Below the pieces are notes generated by a model. The model was given only the letters and a program-made list of their open reading frames with translations, made no database searches and was not told where the DNA came from. Positions 16,916 to 26,262 of a DNA stretch of 64,000 nucleotides are shown here, piece after piece. Origin of the DNA: an uncultured Flavobacteriaceae bacterium (GTDB taxonomy: Bacteria; Bacteroidota; Bacteroidia; Flavobacteriales; Flavobacteriaceae); contig CANMWN010000004.1 of the NCBI GenBank assembly GCA_947501625.1, forward strand, positions 248,001-312,000. The letters are read 5' to 3'. Each line of letters opens with the position of its first letter. The stretch's first letter is position 1. Both the position numbers and the translations under genes were made by a program.

Positions 16916-17530
16916 ATGTTAGATATAAAAAATTTAAATACAGAATTAAAAAACAAAAGTCCTGAAGAAATTATTACTTGGGCTATACAATTAAGTAATC
17001 AAAGAATTGTTACCACTAGTTTTGGGATTTATTCTGCTGTCCTTCTAAACACTTTCAATAAAATTGATAAAAACATCCCTATTATTTGGTGTGATACAAG
17101 TTTAAATAAAATTGAAACTTACAATCATGCAAGGAACTTGATTTATAAGTTTGATTTAAATATCAATATTTACTCACCAAATTCTACAAAACAAGAAATC
17201 CAAGAACTTTATAATAAATCGACAATTGATGAAGAAAATCATCGAAAGTTTTCGGAAGTTGTGAAATTAGAACCATTTAGAAGAGCATTGAAAATTCATC
17301 AGCCGAAAATATGGTTTACAAATATTAGAGTAAGGCAAACCGAATATAGAAACTCAAAAGATATTCTAAGTTATAGCAAAGATGGAATATTAAAAATAAG
17401 CCCATTTTATTATTGGTCTGATGAAGACTTAGATGATTATTTACATAAAAATAACCTACCAAAGAACGAAACTTATTTCGATCCTGTAAAATTGATTAAT
17501 AATAGAGAATGTGGTATCCACTTCCAATAA
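16916..17530 (+). CDS. cysH: PAPS/APS reductase family protein (CysH-like)
   Basis: A 204-residue protein with the PAPS reductase fold: the N-terminal nucleotide loop V-T-T-S-F-G (residues 32-37) and the C-terminal catalytic R-E-C-G-I-H motif with C199. It lacks the paired cysteines that bind a 4Fe-4S cluster in APS reductases, so it resembles the thioredoxin-dependent PAPS type. It would reduce activated sulfate to sulfite, but no sulfate adenylyltransferase or sulfite reductase gene is in this window. At 204 residues it is shorter than E. coli CysH (about 244). Placement among methionine genes suggests it feeds sulfur to the two sulfhydrylases. Confidence 0.82.
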   Translation: MLDIKNLNTELKNKSPEEIITWAIQLSNQRIVTTSFGIYSAVLLNTFNKIDKNIPIIWCDTSLNKIETYNHARNLIYKFDLNINIYSPNSTKQEIQELYNKSTIDEENHRKFSEVVKLEPFRRALKIHQPKIWFTNIRVRQTEYRNSKDILSYSKDGILKISPFYYWSDEDLDDYLHKNNLPKNETYFDPVKLINNRECGIHFQ

Positions 17531-17547
17531 GTAATTATTTTATTTAG

Positions 17548-18555
17548 ATGAAAACTATTTTAACAGAAATACAAAAAAGAATTCTAGTACTAGATGGAGC
17601 AATGGGAACTATGCTACAACAATATAATTTTACTGAAGAAGATTTTCGTGGTCAACGATTTAAAGATTATCCAATTTCTTTAAAAGGTAATAATGATCTA
17701 CTATCAATTACTCAACCAGATGCAATAGCAGAAATTCATTCTAAGTATTTTGAAGTTGGAGCAGATATTATAGAAACCAATACTTTTTCAGGGACAACCA
17801 TTGCTATGGCTGATTATCAAATGGAAGATTTAGTATACGAACTAAATTATCAATCTGCTAAGATTGCTAGAGAAGTAGCTAATGAATTTACACAAAATAA
17901 TCCTGAAAAACCACGTTTTGTTGCAGGTTCAATTGGGCCGACAAATAGAACAGCAAGTTTATCTCCAGATGTTAATAGACCAGAATATAGAGCAATTACT
18001 TTTGATGAATTACGTGTGGCTTATAAACAACAAGTAGAAGCATTAATTGACGGCGGAGTAGATATTCTTTTAGTCGAAACTATTTTTGACACTCTTAACG
18101 CCAAAGCAGCACTATTTGCTATAGAAGAAGTAAAAGAGATACGCAATATAGATATTCCAATTATGGTTTCAGGAACAATAACCGACGCTTCTGGAAGAAC
18201 ACTTTCTGGGCAAACAGTTGAAGCTTTTTTAACTTCTGTTTCTCATATACCTCTATTGTCGGTAGGATTTAATTGCGCACTTGGAGCCAAACAATTACAA
18301 CCATATTTAAAAAGATTAGCTCGAGAGTCTAATTTTTACACATCAGCTCATCCAAATGCTGGTTTACCAAATGCTTTTGGAGAATATGATGAAACTCCAG
18401 AGCAAATGCAATTTTTTATCGAAAATTACTTAAAAGATAATTTAATAAACATCATAGGAGGATGTTGCGGAACGAGTCCAGCACATATAAAGGCAATTGC
18501 TGAAGTTGCAGCAAAATATCAACCGAGAAAAATAACTATAGAAACAAATGAGTAG
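17548..18555 (+). CDS. metH: Methionine synthase, homocysteine-binding half (split MetH, N-terminal part)
   Basis: A 335-residue homocysteine S-methyltransferase domain equal to the first module of cobalamin-dependent MetH. Zinc-binding cysteines are C243 (G-F-N-C-A-L-G-A) and C306/C307 ([11 protein letters not shown]). The N-terminal L-D-G-A-M-G-T-M-L motif is standard. The folate, cobalamin and activation modules are absent here but encoded by the next gene, which overlaps by 8 bases (ATGAGTAG). The natural enzyme is thus split in two, with coupled translation presumably keeping the halves equal. Confidence 0.93.
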   Translation: MKTILTEIQKRILVLDGAMGTMLQQYNFTEEDFRGQRFKDYPISLKGNNDLLSITQPDAIAEIHSKYFEVGADIIETNTFSGTTIAMADYQMEDLVYELNYQSAKIAREVANEFTQNNPEKPRFVAGSIGPTNRTASLSPDVNRPEYRAITFDELRVAYKQQVEALIDGGVDILLVETIFDTLNAKAALFAIEEVKEIRNIDIPIMVSGTITDASGRTLSGQTVEAFLTSVSHIPLLSVGFNCALGAKQLQPYLKRLARESNFYTSAHPNAGLPNAFGEYDETPEQMQFFIENYLKDNLINIIGGCCGTSPAHIKAIAEVAAKYQPRKITIETNE

Positions 18556-21205
18556 ATATTTAACATTATCAGGTTTAGAGCCATTGGTTGTTACTCCAGA
18601 AAGTAATTTTATAAATATTGGAGAGCGTACGAATGTAACAGGCTCTCGCAAGTTTCTTCGATTGATAAGAGAAGAAAAATACGATGAAGCTCTTTCAGTT
18701 GCAAGAGATCAGGTAGAAGGAGGCGCACAAATCCTTGATGTAAATATGGATGAAGGAATGTTGGATGGTGAACATGCAATGACAACTTTTTTAAATTTGA
18801 TTGCTTCTGAACCCGATATTTCACGAATTCCAATTATGATTGACAGTTCTAAATGGGAAATTATTGAGGCTGGATTAAAAGTTGTTCAAGGTAAAAGCGT
18901 AGTAAATTCAATTAGTTTAAAAGAAGGAGAAAAAGAATTTATCCGCCAAGCAAGATTAGTGAAGCGTTATGGAGCTGCAATAATTGTTATGGCATTTGAT
19001 GAAGTTGGACAAGCAGATAATTATAAACGTAGAATTGAAATATGTGAACGTTCATATAAAATATTGGTGGACATTGTGAACTTTCCGCCACAAGACATCA
19101 TTTTTGATCCTAATATTTTTCCGGTTGCAACTGGAATGGAAGAGCATAGGAAAAATGCACTTGACTTTTTTAATGCCACTCAATGGATTCGGAAAAATTT
19201 ACCTTATGCTAATGTGTCTGGTGGAGTAAGTAATGTATCTTTTTCATTTCGTGGAAATAATACAGTTCGTGAAGCAATGCATTCGGCATTTTTATATCAT
19301 GCTATAAAAAACGGCATGAATATGGGAATTGTAAACCCAACAATGTTAGAGATTTACGATGACATTCCGAAACAATTATTAGAACGTGTTGAAGATGTGT
19401 TATTAGATAGACGTGATGACGCTACTGAACGATTATTAGAATTTGCTGAAACTGTTAAAGGAAAAAAGAAAGAAGGAAATCAGGTTCTAGAATGGAGAGA
19501 AAAATCATTACAAGAACGGATAACACATGGTTTAGTTAAGGGTATTGATGCATTTATTGTAGAAGATGTTGAAGAAGCAAGAGTCCAATCTAAAAAACCT
19601 ATTGAAGTTATTGAAGGCCATTTAATGACCGGAATGAATGTGGTTGGTGATTTATTTGGAAGTGGAAAAATGTTTTTGCCACAAGTAGTAAAATCTGCTC
19701 GAGTAATGAAAAAAGCTGTTGCATATTTACAGCCATTTATTGAAGCAGAGAAAGATGGAAAAGTACAATCGGCTGGAAAAGTTTTAATGGCTACTGTAAA
19801 AGGTGATGTTCACGATATTGGTAAAAACATAGTATCTGTTGTTTTGGGTTGCAATAATTATGAAATTGTAGATTTAGGTGTGATGGTTCCGCCAGAAAAA
19901 ATAATTGAAGCTGCCAAAAGAGAAAATGTAGATGTAATTGGTTTAAGCGGATTGATAACTCCTTCGTTAGACGAAATGGTTTACTTGTCTAAAGAAATGG
20001 AAAGAAATGAATTTTCTATTCCTTTATTAATTGGTGGAGCTACAACCTCAAAAGCACATACATCAGTAAAAATCGCCCCAAATTATTCAGAAACTGTTGT
20101 TCATGTTAATGATGCTTCAAGAGCAGTAACTATTGTTGGAAATTTATTACAAAAAGACAGTTCGATTTATAAAAATCAGATAAGAGAAGAATACGATATT
20201 TTCAGAGATAAATTCTTAAATCGCTCAAAAACAAAGGAATACATTACTATTGAAGAGGCGCGTAATCGAAAATTTAAGATTGACTGGTATAAATCAAGAA
20301 TCATTAAACCAAACAAACTAGGTGTTCAAGAAATTCAAGATTTTGATATTACAAAATTAGAAGCCTATATAGATTGGTCTCCTTTTTTTAGAAGTTGGGA
20401 TTTACATGGAAAATATCCAGAAATTTTGAATGACGAAATTGTTGGGGAACAAGCGACTGATTTATTTACTGATGCTCAACAATTGTTACAAAGAATTTTC
20501 AAAGAAAATTTGTTACAAGGAAAAGCAGTTTTTGGTTTGTTTCCAGCCAATACAGTAAATGAAGATGATATAGAAGTAAACTTTAAAGACAATGATTATA
20601 AATTTTTAACGCTACGTCAACAACTCAAAAAGCGAGAAGGGAAACCTAATTTTGCTTTAGCAGATTTTATTGCACCAAAAGAAACAAATATCCAAGATTA
20701 TATTGGATGTTTTTGTGTGTCAACTGGCTTCGGAACTAAAGAACTCGCTGATAAGTTTGAAGCCGAAAATGATGATTACAACTCAATAATGATTAAAGCA
20801 CTGGCTGATAGATTGGCTGAAGCATTTGCCGAATATTTACACAAAGAAGTTAGAACAAAATATTGGGGTTATGCAACTGACGAAAATCTGACAAATGAAC
20901 AATTGATAAAAGAAAACTATAAAGGTATTCGTCCTGCTCCAGGATATCCTGCTTGTCCAGATCATTTAGAAAAGGTCACATTGTGGCGTTTGTTAAACGT
21001 TGAAAAACGAATAGGAGTAAAATTAACCGAAAGTCTAGCCATGTGGCCAGCAGCAAGTGTTTCTGGATATTATTTTGGCAACGAAGAAGCAAAATATTTT
21101 GGGCTTGGAAAAATTACCCAAGAACAAGTAAAAGACTATGCAAAAAGAAGAAAAATAACAATTGACGAAGCTAATAAATGGCTTAATCCAAACATTACTA
21201 CATAA
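18548..21205 (+). CDS. metH: Methionine synthase, folate/cobalamin/activation half (split MetH, C-terminal part)
   Basis: An 885-residue protein holding the remaining MetH modules: pterin-binding domain ([11 protein letters not shown] near residue 25), cobalamin cap and Rossmann domain with the B12 histidine H422 in D-V-H-D-I-G, and the C-terminal SAM-binding activation domain ([12 protein letters not shown] near residue 797). It transfers methyl from methyl-tetrahydrofolate through cobalamin to homocysteine bound by the partner protein. The enzyme depends on vitamin B12, while no cobalamin-independent MetE is visible here. The metF gene follows after one base. Confidence 0.95.
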   Translation: MSRYLTLSGLEPLVVTPESNFINIGERTNVTGSRKFLRLIREEKYDEALSVARDQVEGGAQILDVNMDEGMLDGEHAMTTFLNLIASEPDISRIPIMIDSSKWEIIEAGLKVVQGKSVVNSISLKEGEKEFIRQARLVKRYGAAIIVMAFDEVGQADNYKRRIEICERSYKILVDIVNFPPQDIIFDPNIFPVATGMEEHRKNALDFFNATQWIRKNLPYANVSGGVSNVSFSFRGNNTVREAMHSAFLYHAIKNGMNMGIVNPTMLEIYDDIPKQLLERVEDVLLDRRDDATERLLEFAETVKGKKKEGNQVLEWREKSLQERITHGLVKGIDAFIVEDVEEARVQSKKPIEVIEGHLMTGMNVVGDLFGSGKMFLPQVVKSARVMKKAVAYLQPFIEAEKDGKVQSAGKVLMATVKGDVHDIGKNIVSVVLGCNNYEIVDLGVMVPPEKIIEAAKRENVDVIGLSGLITPSLDEMVYLSKEMERNEFSIPLLIGGATTSKAHTSVKIAPNYSETVVHVNDASRAVTIVGNLLQKDSSIYKNQIREEYDIFRDKFLNRSKTKEYITIEEARNRKFKIDWYKSRIIKPNKLGVQEIQDFDITKLEAYIDWSPFFRSWDLHGKYPEILNDEIVGEQATDLFTDAQQLLQRIFKENLLQGKAVFGLFPANTVNEDDIEVNFKDNDYKFLTLRQQLKKREGKPNFALADFIAPKETNIQDYIGCFCVSTGFGTKELADKFEAENDDYNSIMIKALADRLAEAFAEYLHKEVRTKYWGYATDENLTNEQLIKENYKGIRPAPGYPACPDHLEKVTLWRLLNVEKRIGVKLTESLAMWPAASVSGYYFGNEEAKYFGLGKITQEQVKDYAKRRKITIDEANKWLNPNITT

Positions 21206-21206
21206 A

Positions 21207-22163
21207 ATGAAAGTAATTGACCATATAAAAAAAGCCAAAGGAAAAACATTGTTTTCTTTTGAAATTCTCCCTCCTCTTAAAGGACAAAATGTACAATCAA
21301 TCTTTGATAATATTAATCCGCTAATGGAGTTCAAACCTCCATTTATAGATGTTACCTACCACAGAGAAGAATACACCTTCAAAGAGTTAGAAAACGGATT
21401 ACTAAAGAAAAAAGTTGTAAAAAAACGCCCAGGAACTGTTGGGATTTGTGCTGCTATTCAAAATAAGTATCAAGTAGATGCTGTGCCACATATTTTGTGT
21501 GGAGGATTTACTAAAGAAGATACCGAAAATTTTTTAATTGATTTAGACTTTTTGGGAATTGATAATGTGATGGCTTTACGTGGTGACGCTGTTAAGAGTG
21601 AAACATATTTTAAACCAGAAAAAGAGGGACATAAATTTGCAAGTGAATTAACTTCACAAATTCAAGATTTAAATAATGGAATTTATTTAGATGACGAACT
21701 TCAAAACTCTTCTAAAACCAATTTCTGTATTGGTGTTGCAGGTTATCCAGAAAAACATATGGAAGCACCAAGTTTAGATTCAGACATCCATTTCTTGAAA
21801 AAGAAAATCAAAAATGGTGCAAGTTATATCGTTACACAGATGTTTTTTGACAATCAAAAATATTTTGAATTTGTTGACAAATGCAGAAAAGAAGGAATTA
21901 CTGTTCCTATAATTCCAGGTCTAAAACCTATAGCCACTAAAAAACAATTGAATTTGATACCGCACCGATTTAAAGTCGATTTACCTGATGATTTAATTAT
22001 GAGTATTGTAAAATGCAAAGACAACAAATCGGTAAGAGAAGTTGGTGTTGAATGGTGCATCAATCAAAGTAAAGAATTGGTGAAGGCTGGAGTACCTTTA
22101 TTGCATTACTACTCAATGGGAAAATCTTCAAACATTCAACAAATTGCAAAAAATGTGTTTTAA
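21207..22163 (+). CDS. metF: 5,10-methylenetetrahydrofolate reductase
   Basis: A 318-residue flavoprotein that makes methyl-tetrahydrofolate for MetH. F-S-F-E-I-L-P-P at the N-terminus, V-D-V-T-Y-H-R-E, the V-M-A-L-R-G-D motif near residue 118 and the late P-G-L-K-P-I are characteristic. I start it at the ATG one base after the metH stop; a longer frame beginning upstream with TTG or ATG codons would lie inside metH and is not conserved in kind. It is the last gene of the SAM-controlled operon, and its stop overlaps the stop of a convergent recombinase gene by four bases, leaving no room for a terminator between them. Confidence 0.95.
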   Translation: MKVIDHIKKAKGKTLFSFEILPPLKGQNVQSIFDNINPLMEFKPPFIDVTYHREEYTFKELENGLLKKKVVKKRPGTVGICAAIQNKYQVDAVPHILCGGFTKEDTENFLIDLDFLGIDNVMALRGDAVKSETYFKPEKEGHKFASELTSQIQDLNNGIYLDDELQNSSKTNFCIGVAGYPEKHMEAPSLDSDIHFLKKKIKNGASYIVTQMFFDNQKYFEFVDKCRKEGITVPIIPGLKPIATKKQLNLIPHRFKVDLPDDLIMSIVKCKDNKSVREVGVEWCINQSKELVKAGVPLLHYYSMGKSSNIQQIAKNVF

Positions 22164-23107
22164 AACATCGACAGCTGCATGTCATTATCTCCTTGCTTTT
22201 TACCAATATATTCCAAGAACATTTTTTCTGAACTATGAGCAGTAATATTCATGAGCATTGAAGTTGGATATTTTGGGTTGCCATAAAAATTGGTAGCAAA
22301 AGACCTCCTACAAATATGAGAAGATACCATTTTATATTTTTCAAAAACACCTTCTTCGTTTCGTTTAGTATCAGGATTATAAACACTTCCTTTTTCTCTT
22401 ACATTTATTCCAGCCTTTTCACATAAACCTTTTAAATATCGATTAAATAAAGATTTATTACTTTCCATATTTTCAACAAATAATGGCGGAAAATTCCCGT
22501 TTCTATTCAATAAAATTCTTTTGACCTCAATATGCATAGGTATTTGAACTAAATTCCCAGTTTTCTCTTGTTTTAACACTATCATTTCAGTACCAAAACT
22601 TTGCTGAACAAAACCTGCATTCATTCGTAATAAATCAGATACTCGCTGACCAGTATAACAACCTATAATTAACCAATCTCTTGCAATTTTATAATTATTA
22701 TTGCCCAGATTTGCGCTTTTTATTTGCTCTAATTCTGAAAAAGATAAAATGATTTTAGGAGCATTTACGGTATACCCTTTAAAATAATCAATCTCTCGAT
22801 GCACCAATACACCATTTCGTTGGGCATCTAGACATAAACTCTTAACAAATTTTAGATATCGGCCAATAGTATTATCACTCAACCTATGAACTTCAGAGAA
22901 ATAACTAATCAATTCACTTCTGAATTTCAAATCAACATTTTTAAATAAAATTGGTTCATTTTTATACTTTTCAAATTCTACCAACTTATTAATAACTGTA
23001 TTGTATTTTTTTTCAGTTGCTACTGCAATTCCTTTTCCATTAGGCTCCTTCATTTTATTAATAAAATGAAGACCATATTGCGTTAAGTGATTTAAATTAG
23101 AGTTCAT
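22160..23107 (-). CDS. Tyrosine recombinase / site-specific integrase
   Basis: A 315-residue protein with an N-terminal SAM-like core-binding domain (residues about 1-110) and a C-terminal catalytic domain. The catalytic set is intact: Arg in Y-T-G-Q-R-V-S near residue 153, Lys in Q-E-K-T-G-N, H-I-C-R-R as H-x-x-R, His in T-A-H-S-S-E-K and nucleophile Tyr in M-F-L-E-Y-I. It resembles the phage_int_SAM_5-type integrases of Bacteroidota mobile elements. No other phage, plasmid or conjugation gene and no obvious attachment repeats surround it. It could be a lone chromosomal recombinase (for example for an invertible site) or a remnant of an element. Confidence 0.9.
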   Translation of the reverse strand: MNSNLNHLTQYGLHFINKMKEPNGKGIAVATEKKYNTVINKLVEFEKYKNEPILFKNVDLKFRSELISYFSEVHRLSDNTIGRYLKFVKSLCLDAQRNGVLVHREIDYFKGYTVNAPKIILSFSELEQIKSANLGNNNYKIARDWLIIGCYTGQRVSDLLRMNAGFVQQSFGTEMIVLKQEKTGNLVQIPMHIEVKRILLNRNGNFPPLFVENMESNKSLFNRYLKGLCEKAGINVREKGSVYNPDTKRNEEGVFEKYKMVSSHICRRSFATNFYGNPKYPTSMLMNITAHSSEKMFLEYIGKKQGDNDMQLSMF

Positions 23108-23112
23108 TGACT

Positions 23113-23120
23113 CAAATTTA
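23113..23120 (-). promoter_or_regulatory. -7 element of the recombinase gene
   Basis: TAAATTTG on the minus strand is an exact TAnnTTTG match ending 5 bases before the recombinase ATG, so the mRNA would be almost leaderless. No TTG is found at the expected -33 position. Confidence 0.4.
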
Positions 23121-23182
23121 AAGTATATTTTCTAAAAATTTAATAATCTGTAATGTTTCTTTTATTCTTCCGACTAAATCGC

Positions 23183-23204
23183 AAATAAGGTTAAACCCTT
23201 ATTT
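23183..23204 (+). terminator. Hairpin upstream of glycosyltransferase genes
   Basis: AAATAAGG pairs perfectly with CCTTATTT around a six-base loop, followed by TCTTTTTC. It is the first of two hairpins in the 174-base gap between divergent genes. No rightward gene ends nearby, so its substrate transcript is unclear. Confidence 0.4.
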
Positions 23205-23222
23205 TCTTTTTCATAGCAATTT

Positions 23223-23249
23223 CCCACTTCATTTTTGGAGTGGGTTTTT
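23223..23249 (+). terminator. Rho-independent terminator with no obvious upstream gene
   Basis: CCCACTTC pairs with GGAGTGGG (one G-U) around a six-base loop ATTTTT, then TTTTTATTTTT. It is a strong rightward terminator, yet the nearest rightward gene (metF) ends about 1 kb upstream, beyond the opposing recombinase gene. Confidence 0.7.
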
Positions 23250-23281
23250 ATTTTTATCTTGCAATCAAATAAATTTTTTAT

Positions 23282-24361
23282 TTGAAACGAATAGTAATTT
23301 CTGTAATCAATGATCTGGCAACCGACCAAAGAGTTAGTAAAGTCTGTGATACTTTACAAGAATTTGGTTTTGATGTTTTATTGATTGGTAGAATACTACC
23401 AAATAGCCTTTCTATAAAAAGAAATTACAAAACTCATCGAATGAAACTTCTATTTAATAAAGGATTTCTTTTTTATGCCGAATATAATTTGCGCTTGTTT
23501 TTTAAACTTTTGTTTACCAAAAAAGATGTTTTATTATCAAATGACCTTGATACTTTATTATCAAACTACCTTATAAGCAGACTTCAAAACAAAAAAATAG
23601 TTTATGATAGTCATGAATTATTCACTGAAGTACCAGAACTTGTAAATAGACCAAAAACCCAAAAAGTTTGGCGGAAAATTGAAAATACAATTGTTCCAAA
23701 ATTAAAAAACTGTTATACGGTCTGCCAATCTATTGCCGATTATTACAATTCCAAATATCAAACAGATTTTAAAGTCATAAAAAACCTACCAATAAAATCA
23801 GTAAACCTCAAGAAAAAAGTAAGTGATTCTAAAGAAAAAGTTGTTATTTATCAAGGTGCGTTAAACTTAGGGAGAGGTATTGAGTTGATGATAAAAACTA
23901 TGCAACATCTTGAAAACATTAAATTTATTATTATTGGTGATGGTGATATTACAAACATACTAAAACAACAAGTTGAGGAATTAAATTTGAATTCTAAAAT
24001 TGAATTTTTAGGGAGAAAGCATCCAAATGAATTAAAAGAAATAACTATAAATGCTGATTTAGGAATTAGTTTTGAAGAAGATTTAGGGTTAAATTATCGT
24101 TATGCTTTGCCCAATAAAATATTTGATTATATAAATGCTGAAATACCTATTTTAGTTTCTGATTTGCCAGAAATGAAAAGAATTGTTGAAGATTATAGTG
24201 TAGGTGAAATAATATTGGAAAGGAAACCTGAATTTATTGCGCAACAAATTCAAACTATTTTAAACACTGACTTTAAAGATTCTTTAAAACTTGCAAAAAA
24301 AGAATTAAATTGGCAATCGGAAAAAGAGAAATTAAAATTAATTTTTGCAAATCTCGACTAA
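23282..24361 (+). CDS. Glycosyltransferase, GT4-like (GT-B fold)
   Basis: A 359-residue cytosolic or membrane-associated glycosyltransferase. The N-terminus V-I-S-V-I-N-D-L-A-T-D-Q-R-V is typical of flavobacterial GT4-like enzymes, and the C-terminal donor domain shows I-I-G-D-G-D-I and the P-N-K-I-F-D-Y-I-N-A-E-I-P motif for nucleotide-sugar binding. No ATG is available at the conserved N-terminus, so I accept the TTG start. It overlaps the next glycosyltransferase by 17 bases. The two probably act in surface polysaccharide or lipid-linked glycan synthesis; the acceptor is unknown. Confidence 0.85.
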   Translation: MKRIVISVINDLATDQRVSKVCDTLQEFGFDVLLIGRILPNSLSIKRNYKTHRMKLLFNKGFLFYAEYNLRLFFKLLFTKKDVLLSNDLDTLLSNYLISRLQNKKIVYDSHELFTEVPELVNRPKTQKVWRKIENTIVPKLKNCYTVCQSIADYYNSKYQTDFKVIKNLPIKSVNLKKKVSDSKEKVVIYQGALNLGRGIELMIKTMQHLENIKFIIIGDGDITNILKQQVEELNLNSKIEFLGRKHPNELKEITINADLGISFEEDLGLNYRYALPNKIFDYINAEIPILVSDLPEMKRIVEDYSVGEIILERKPEFIAQQIQTILNTDFKDSLKLAKKELNWQSEKEKLKLIFANLD

Positions 24362-25469
24362 AAGCCTACATATTGTTTCTTTTGATGTGCCCTACCCTCC
24401 AAATTATGGTGGAGTAATTGATGTATTTTATAAAATCAAAGAACTAAAAAAACTGGGAGTTAAAATTCACTTACATACTTTTGAATATGGTAGAGGAAAG
24501 CAGGAAGAATTAGAAAAATATTGTTATAAAGTATATTATTACAAGCGCAACTCCTATTTTTTAAGTACTTTTTCTAAGATTCCTTTTGTTGTTAAAAGTC
24601 GAGCAAATCAACAATTAATTAATAGACTCCTAGGAGACGATTTCCCAATTTTGTTTGAAGGTTTACATACAACTTTCCCAATTTATTCTAACACAATAAA
24701 TTCTTCTAGAGTTTTTGTAAGAGCGCATAATATAGAGCATAATTTTTATAAAGGATTATTTGAAAGTGAATCTAGTATTTTTAAGAAAAAATTCTTCAAA
24801 TATGAAGCTGAAAAATTAAAAGAGTATGAAGACATATTAAGTAAAGTTGAAGGCATATTCCCTATTTCGCCATTTGAACAATCTTATTTTTCAAACAAAT
24901 ATGGAAATAAATCAACATACATTCCTGCTTTTTATGAAGCAACTATCAATAGCGAATTTAAACCTTCAGAAAAAATTATTTTATATCATGGAAACTTAAC
25001 TGTTTCTGAAAATATTAATGCAGTTGAATTCTTAATTGAGGTTTATAAAAATTCTAATTACAAACTTATTATTGCATCAAAAAAACTAGACAAAGGTTTA
25101 AAAACACTTATTAAAAACATTGAAAATATCAATTTCATTGAAATACCAACCGATGAAAGTCTTCAAAAACTTTTTGAAGTTGCCCATATAAATGTTTTAC
25201 CAACTTTTCAAAAAACTGGTATTAAACTCAAACTATTAAATACTTTGTCAAAAGGAAAATTTGTAATCACCAATAATCAAATGATTGAAGATACTGGTCT
25301 AGAAGATTTAGTTGAAATTGCAAACACAAAAAAAGAATTTTTAGAAAAAACGGAATTATTTTTTTCTAAAAATTTCAATCAAGAAATTATCAATAAAAGA
25401 ATTGAAATTTTAAGCCCATTCAATCCAAAAAAGAGTGCTAAAAAATTGGTTAAAGAAATTTTTAACTAG
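24345..25469 (+). CDS. Second glycosyltransferase, GT-B type
   Basis: A 374-residue protein with an N-terminal H-I-V-S-F-D-V-P-Y-P-P-N-Y-G-G-V-I-D motif (acceptor domain) and C-terminal Y-H-G-N-L-T-V-S-E-N and G-I-K-L-K-L-L-N-T-L-S-K-G-K motifs (donor domain). No ATG precedes the conserved N-terminus; a TTG inside the end of the previous gene is the only upstream start, so translation is probably coupled. It ends 8 bases inside the convergent ftsE gene. Likely works with its partner on a surface glycan; donor and acceptor unknown. Confidence 0.8.
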   Translation: MQISTKSLHIVSFDVPYPPNYGGVIDVFYKIKELKKLGVKIHLHTFEYGRGKQEELEKYCYKVYYYKRNSYFLSTFSKIPFVVKSRANQQLINRLLGDDFPILFEGLHTTFPIYSNTINSSRVFVRAHNIEHNFYKGLFESESSIFKKKFFKYEAEKLKEYEDILSKVEGIFPISPFEQSYFSNKYGNKSTYIPAFYEATINSEFKPSEKIILYHGNLTVSENINAVEFLIEVYKNSNYKLIIASKKLDKGLKTLIKNIENINFIEIPTDESLQKLFEVAHINVLPTFQKTGIKLKLLNTLSKGKFVITNNQMIEDTGLEDLVEIANTKKEFLEKTELFFSKNFNQEIINKRIEILSPFNPKKSAKKLVKEIFN

Positions 25470-26145
25470 TTTGTTGTACTACTTCAAACAACTCTTCTCC
25501 TTCGCACTTTATAGTTCGGTGAGGATATTTCATTATCAAAGCATAATCATGAGTAGCCATTAAAATGGTTTTACCACTTTTATGAATTTCTTCCAAAACA
25601 TCCATAACTTCAATAGATGTCCTTGGATCTAAATTTCCAGTTGGTTCATCTGCTAAAATAAGTTCAGGATCATTCAATAAGGCTCTAGCAATTGCTACAC
25701 GTTGTTGCTCTCCTCCCGAAATTTCAAAAGGCATTTTATAACCTTTGGTATGCATTCCAACCTTTTCCAAAACTTCCTGAATCTTTACTTTCATTGCCTT
25801 TTTATCCTCCCAACCTGTAGCCTTCAAAACAAACAACAAATTTTCTTCTACCGTTCTATCATTTAATAATTTAAAATCTTGAAATACTATTCCTAATTTT
25901 CTTCTAAGATGAGGAATCTCTTTTTCTTTAAGATTTTTTAAGTCAAAATCTACTATTTGACCTTCTCCTTTTTGTAATGATAAATCTCCATAAAGTGTTT
26001 TCATCAAACTACTTTTCCCACTACCAGTCTTACCAATAAGATATAAAAACTCCCCTTTATTTATTTCTATATTTACGTCAGAAAGCACCAAACTATCGCG
26101 CTGAAAAATGGAAGCATCTTTAAGAAAAAGGATTGGTTCTTGCAT
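25462..26145 (-). CDS. ftsE: FtsE-like ABC transporter ATP-binding protein
   Basis: A 227-residue ATPase with Walker A G-K-T-G-S-G-K-S-S (residues 38-46), Q-loop V-F-Q-D-F-K-L-L, signature S-G-G-E-Q-Q-R-V-A-I-A-R-A-L, Walker B L-I-L-A-D-E-P-T-G-N-L-D and switch histidine in M-A-T-H-D-Y. The sequence and size match FtsE, which with the membrane protein FtsX controls cell-wall hydrolases at division. No ftsX is next to it, which is common in Bacteroidota, so a LolD-like transporter ATPase cannot be fully excluded. It converges on the glycosyltransferase pair with an 8-base overlap. Confidence 0.87.
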   Translation of the reverse strand: MQEPILFLKDASIFQRDSLVLSDVNIEINKGEFLYLIGKTGSGKSSLMKTLYGDLSLQKGEGQIVDFDLKNLKEKEIPHLRRKLGIVFQDFKLLNDRTVEENLLFVLKATGWEDKKAMKVKIQEVLEKVGMHTKGYKMPFEISGGEQQRVAIARALLNDPELILADEPTGNLDPRTSIEVMDVLEEIHKSGKTILMATHDYALIMKYPHRTIKCEGEELFEVVQQTS

Positions 26146-26233
26146 GGATTTTTATTATTTATAGACAAACTTAAGTATTCTCTGTAACCTTTCAAAAATT
26201 TTAACGACTTTAATAAAACTAAGCTTTATTAGT

Positions 26234-26241
26234 TATCTTTG
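26234..26241 (+). promoter_or_regulatory. -7 element of the TlpA-like gene
   Basis: TATCTTTG, exact TAnnTTTG, 21 bases before the chosen ATG. It contains the TTG that would otherwise serve as an upstream start, which argues for the downstream ATG. Confidence 0.5.
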
Positions 26242-26262
26242 AATCTAACAAAATCATTAAGA

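Noticed and set aside
21162-21206. Longer metF start inside metH
   Set aside because: The extra 15 residues are the out-of-frame reading of the metH tail; the ATG one base after the metH stop gives the normal MetF N-terminus.
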